From NCBI GenBank assembly GCA_016125255.1, contig WGMD01000002.1:868001-932000 (forward strand): a stretch of DNA of 64,000 nt, given 5' to 3'. Position numbers and translations under genes: made by a program. Positions 61,212-64,000 of the stretch are shown here, piece by piece (position 1 is the first letter of the stretch; each line of letters starts with the position of its first letter). The DNA comes from Planctomycetota bacterium. Lineage in GTDB: Bacteria; Planctomycetota; Phycisphaerae; Phycisphaerales; Zrk34. Below the pieces are notes generated by a model. The model worked only from the letters and a program-made list of their open reading frames with translations. It had not been told where the DNA came from and ran no database searches.

Positions 61212-62591
61212 ATGAGATGCGCCAAGCTTGTCACGACCGGTCTGATTCTCTCCGCCGCTTCGCTCGCCAACGCCGCGAACATCGCCGACTTCCGCGATGA
61301 CTTTTCCGGCACGGCGTTCCCGACCGGATGGCAGTACCTCTGGAACGCCCCGCTCGATTGGAACGGGTCCAGCAGCAGCGACGCGTCGACGAATCCGCTG
61401 GGCACCTCCGCCAATTACGTCGCGCTCAATCCGGTCAGCGGCACCTGGCGCGCCGATAATGACACGCTCAATAACAATGGCTTCCCCGCCGATTTTCTCT
61501 TGCTTACCAGCACCGGCGGACACCCCGGCCGCGGGTCCACGCAATCCGACGGCATCGGCAACAATCAGGACCGCGCCCCCATCGCCGCGTACACCCTCCA
61601 GGCCGGCGATGCGGGTCCCGTGTATCTGACCAACACGCTTCTGCAAGGCACGAACCCGACGCACACCGGCACGCTCCGCGCTCTGGTCTACGTCAATGAC
61701 ACGCTCGTCGTCAACAAAGTCCAGACCGCCCTCGCCCCCATCAGCTTCGACGCCGCCCTCGGCAACCTCAATGTCGGCGACACCGTCTACGTCGCCGTCA
61801 GCCCCGATGGCGCCGACGGGTCCGACGGCTTCGCCCTCGACTTCACCCTCTCGCATTTCGCCAACTCCGTCAACGGGCCGATCGTCGTCGCCGACCTGCA
61901 TGACGATTACAAACTCTCCGGCTCCTTCGCCGACGGCACCCAGGCGTCCTTCGCCAACCTTGGCACCGGATGGGCCTACCTCTGGAACGCGCCCGCCGAC
62001 TGGGACGGAACCACCAGCAGCGACGGCTCCACCGGCGCGATCACCTCGATCGCAGACTTCGAATTCCTCAAGGCCGGCGGCGGACGATGGAGCCCCGACG
62101 GCGACGCGCTCAACAACGACGGTCCGCCCTCGCGCTATCTCAACACCGGCAACCTCAGCGGCTCCCTCGTCTCCGGTCACCCCGGCGCCGGTTTCACCCA
62201 AGGCGAAGGCATCGGCAACAATCAGGACCGCTACGTCATCTACGCCTACACCATCGACACCGACGGCCTCTACGAAATCATCGACAGCCACTTCAGCACC
62301 GGCGACGCGCAGGGCGACGGCAACAACGTCCGCGTCTTCACCAGTCTCGACGCACTCACCGCGCTCTTCGACACCACCTTCGCCGGCGTGACCGATGCGC
62401 ACTTCAACACCGCGCTGGGCTTCCTCTCCGCCGGCGACGTCGTCTACGTCGCCGTCGGCGTCGGGTCCAACGGCAACGATTCCAACGACAGCTACAACAT
62501 CGACTACGCCATTGCCGCCGTCCCGACGCCCGCCGCGCTGCCCGCCGGACTCGCGCTGATGGGAATGATCCTGGTGCGACGCAGAAAATGA
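61212..62591 (+). CDS. secreted surface protein with two homologous modules and a PEP-CTERM-like tail
   Basis: A 459-residue exported protein. Signal peptide about 1-21 (LVTTGLILSAASLANA). Module 1 (about 24-215) and module 2 (about 226-435) are homologous: both have GW-x-YLWNAP-x-DW, a DGD/DND-LNN-G stretch, GHPG-x-G-x-TQ, GIGNNQDR and a terminal VYVAV with Asp/Gly/Asn residues. The tail VPTPAALPAGLALMGMILV plus RRRK is a PEP-CTERM-type signal (VPTPAALP variant). The module is also at the C-terminus of the FecR protein upstream. GGAG lies 7 nt before the ATG at 61212. The module's function is unknown; adhesion or polymer binding is possible. Confidence 0.87.
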   Translation: MRCAKLVTTGLILSAASLANAANIADFRDDFSGTAFPTGWQYLWNAPLDWNGSSSSDASTNPLGTSANYVALNPVSGTWRADNDTLNNNGFPADFLLLTSTGGHPGRGSTQSDGIGNNQDRAPIAAYTLQAGDAGPVYLTNTLLQGTNPTHTGTLRALVYVNDTLVVNKVQTALAPISFDAALGNLNVGDTVYVAVSPDGADGSDGFALDFTLSHFANSVNGPIVVADLHDDYKLSGSFADGTQASFANLGTGWAYLWNAPADWDGTTSSDGSTGAITSIADFEFLKAGGGRWSPDGDALNNDGPPSRYLNTGNLSGSLVSGHPGAGFTQGEGIGNNQDRYVIYAYTIDTDGLYEIIDSHFSTGDAQGDGNNVRVFTSLDALTALFDTTFAGVTDAHFNTALGFLSAGDVVYVAVGVGSNGNDSNDSYNIDYAIAAVPTPAALPAGLALMGMILVRRRK

Positions 62592-63535
62592 CAAATCGAT
62601 ATGTCCAATCCGAAGCGCATTTGGCGGCGGGGCTTGCCACGCGCGGCCAGATGCGCACGCCGCGCGGGGCAAGCCCCGCCGCTAAACGCGCTGTCCGCGG
62701 CGCGCCGTTCAGCCGGGCGTTCACCCTCATCGAACTCCTCGTCGTCGTGAGCATCATCGCTTTGCTCATCGCGATCCTGCTCCCCTCGCTTTCGCAGGCG
62801 CGCAAGGACGCCAAGAGTCTCGTCTGCGCCACGCATCTGCGCCAGCTCGGCGTGGCGCTCGCTTCCTACTCCGTCGAGTATCGCGATCACATCTTCCCCT
62901 ACTACAAATCAGGCGGCATCTCCACCGGCGGCCTCCCCTATGACCATTTCTGGATGCACGTCATCAGCCCCTACATCGGCGATGACGACCGCGTCCTCCT
63001 CTGCCCCGAAGCGCCCGTCGATTACGAACATCAATGGGACTACACCACCGACACCGTGCATCCCTACAGCGGATGGGGCACGGTCAGCGTCGCATGGGGC
63101 GCCCCCGACACCGGCGGCGGATTCATCAAGGGCTTCGACGGGTCGTACACCTGGAACGCATGGATGCACGGCGGACGCAACTACGGCATCACCGACGGCG
63201 CCAGCCCCGCCTCCGACGCCGCCGACTACAAAAAGCATTTCAACGGCTTGTCCAAACCCAAGCTCACCGACCTAGCCCCGCTCTGGTCCGACGGCATGTG
63301 GGTCGACAACTGGTTCCAGAACAACAAGAACGGCTCGATCACCTTCCCGCCGACGCGACTGACCGGCGCCAACGGCGGGGCCGGCCGCATCTGCATCGAT
63401 CGCCATCAAGGCGCGATCAACGTCGTCTTCGCCGACGGCAGCGCCCGACGCATCGAGCTGGCCGACCTTTGGGGCCTGACCTGGAACACCGAGTCCACGC
63501 CGATGAATCCCCCCGCGCTCCTGCCCACCGAATGA
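62588..63535 (+). CDS. type IV prepilin-like protein with H-X9-DG C-terminal motif
   Basis: A 315-residue prepilin-like protein. The class III signal is SRAFTLIELLVVVSIIALLI with processing between A44 and F45 (Ala rather than Gly at -1) and E49 at +5. The large C-terminal domain has few Cys and a HQGAINVVFADG motif (His, nine residues, Asp-Gly), typical of the very expanded prepilin family of Planctomycetes. The 43-residue leader is unusually long because an inverted repeat lies in it. It starts by ATGA overlap with the surface-protein gene, so it is co-translated. Role: probably a pseudopilin-like surface component. Confidence 0.9.
   Translation: MTNRYVQSEAHLAAGLATRGQMRTPRGASPAAKRAVRGAPFSRAFTLIELLVVVSIIALLIAILLPSLSQARKDAKSLVCATHLRQLGVALASYSVEYRDHIFPYYKSGGISTGGLPYDHFWMHVISPYIGDDDRVLLCPEAPVDYEHQWDYTTDTVHPYSGWGTVSVAWGAPDTGGGFIKGFDGSYTWNAWMHGGRNYGITDGASPASDAADYKKHFNGLSKPKLTDLAPLWSDGMWVDNWFQNNKNGSITFPPTRLTGANGGAGRICIDRHQGAINVVFADGSARRIELADLWGLTWNTESTPMNPPALLPTE
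62620..62686. repeat. inverted repeat inside the prepilin leader
   Basis: The left arm contains TTGGCGGCGGGGCTTGCCAC and the right arm GGGGCAAGCCCCGCCGCTAA, with inner CGCGCGG/CCGCGCG pairing. It is in frame and encodes the HLAAGLATRG to GASPAAKR part of the leader. Similar GGCGGGGCTTGCC units look intergenic in nature. Confidence 0.7.
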
Positions 63536-63542
63536 TCGGCCG

Positions 63543-64000
63543 TCACTTCAATCCGTAAATCGGCCGCAGTTTTTGCCGCAGATGGCGCAGAAGCGGCTCA
63601 GCGCTGAGCGCTTCGCCCGTCACGTGCATGCACAATTCGTCCGCCCGGTAGCGCATCGCATGCTGATGAATGTTCGCCGCGAGCCAGTCGACCAGCGGCG
63701 CAAAGTCACCCGCGGCGAAGCGCCCGTCCAGATCGCCGATGTCCCGCCGGGCCTGTTCGTAGAATTGGGCCGCGTAAAGATTGCCCAGCGTGTACGTCGG
63801 AAAATATCCGATCGCGCCCTGCGCCCAGTGCATGTCCTGCAAACATCCCCGCCGATTGTCCGGCACGTCGATGCCCAGGTATTGCCTGTACTTCTCGTTC
63901 CAGGCCGCGGGCACGTCCGCCGCGCTTAAGTCCCCGCGGACCAGCGCCCGCTCCAGGTCGAAGCGCACCATGATGTGCAGGTTGTAGGTCGCTTCGTCGG
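63543..64000 (-). CDS. M32-family (Taq-type) metallocarboxypeptidase, 5' end cut by window edge
   Basis: About 152 C-terminal residues, read from the right edge (EATYNLHIMVRFDLERALVR). Recognisable M32 segments are WNEKYRQYLGIDVPDNRRGC, LQDMHWAQGAIGYFPTYTLG and NLYAAQFYEQARRDIGDLD. The HEXXH zinc motif lies in the missing N-terminal part. M32 enzymes are cytosolic, metal-dependent carboxypeptidases of broad specificity. It converges with the prepilin gene, with 7 nt between the stops. Confidence 0.9.
   Translation of the reverse strand, partial: DEATYNLHIMVRFDLERALVRGDLSAADVPAAWNEKYRQYLGIDVPDNRRGCLQDMHWAQGAIGYFPTYTLGNLYAAQFYEQARRDIGDLDGRFAAGDFAPLVDWLAANIHQHAMRYRADELCMHVTGEALSAEPLLRHLRQKLRPIYGLK

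Overview
The window looks like chromosomal DNA of a GC-rich planctomycete, most likely class Phycisphaerae or a close relative. This is inferred from gene content, not from a marker phylogeny. Supporting content: an operon with five secreted formylglycine sulfatases, PEP-CTERM-type surface proteins, a type IV prepilin-like protein with the H-X9-DG motif near its C-terminus, an ECF sigma factor followed by a FecR-type anti-sigma protein, an AraC/XylR regulator with a sugar-binding sensor domain, and many sensor kinases. I saw no tRNA, rRNA, CRISPR array, integrase, transposase or phage gene.

Layout. 1-5768: partial sodium/solute symporter with an operator-like promoter, the methyltransferase-gatC-gatA operon, and a secreted trypsin-like protease. 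5785-16255: SpoIIE-type phosphatase, membrane protein, ribF-nrnA, TolC-like lipoprotein, SH3b protein, PEP-CTERM protein, phosphodiesterase. 16287-23563: methyltransferase, then an ammonium-transporter/histidine-kinase fusion overlapping an HD-GYP response regulator, a PrsW-like protein, two tandem YbjQ proteins and a secreted protein of unknown role. 23876-31478: housekeeping genes (tsf, rpsB, argD-like, pssA, pcrA/uvrD). 31549-36455: secreted esterases, an esterase/SMP-30 fusion and a XylR regulator. 36703-41415: four signalling genes, overlapping in two places. 41422-44990: rhomboid with zinc ribbon, GH5 enzyme, orphan OppF-like ATPase, CMD protein. 45039-58797: ten same-strand genes, namely exbB-exbD-TPR-VWA followed by six sulfatase and esterase genes. 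59048-63535: sigma factor, FecR protein, surface protein and prepilin. 63543-64000: start-less C-terminal part of an M32 carboxypeptidase.

How the genes fit together. Secreted sulfatases, esterases and GH5 point to use of sulfated and acylated polysaccharides, with an ExbBD-energised envelope complex just upstream. The Amt-kinase/HD-GYP pair suggests ammonium sensing linked to cyclic-di-GMP breakdown. The sigma/FecR/surface-protein group shares a duplicated extracellular module between the presumed anti-sigma protein and the surface protein next door, which suggests one signalling or assembly system.

Non-coding content is unusual. Several families of paired-palindrome or low-complexity inverted repeats occupy intergenic spaces, and two appear to lie inside the 5' ends of coding regions. 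Several genes have a -10-like hexamer 5-6 nt before the start codon and no Shine-Dalgarno, which suggests leaderless transcripts.
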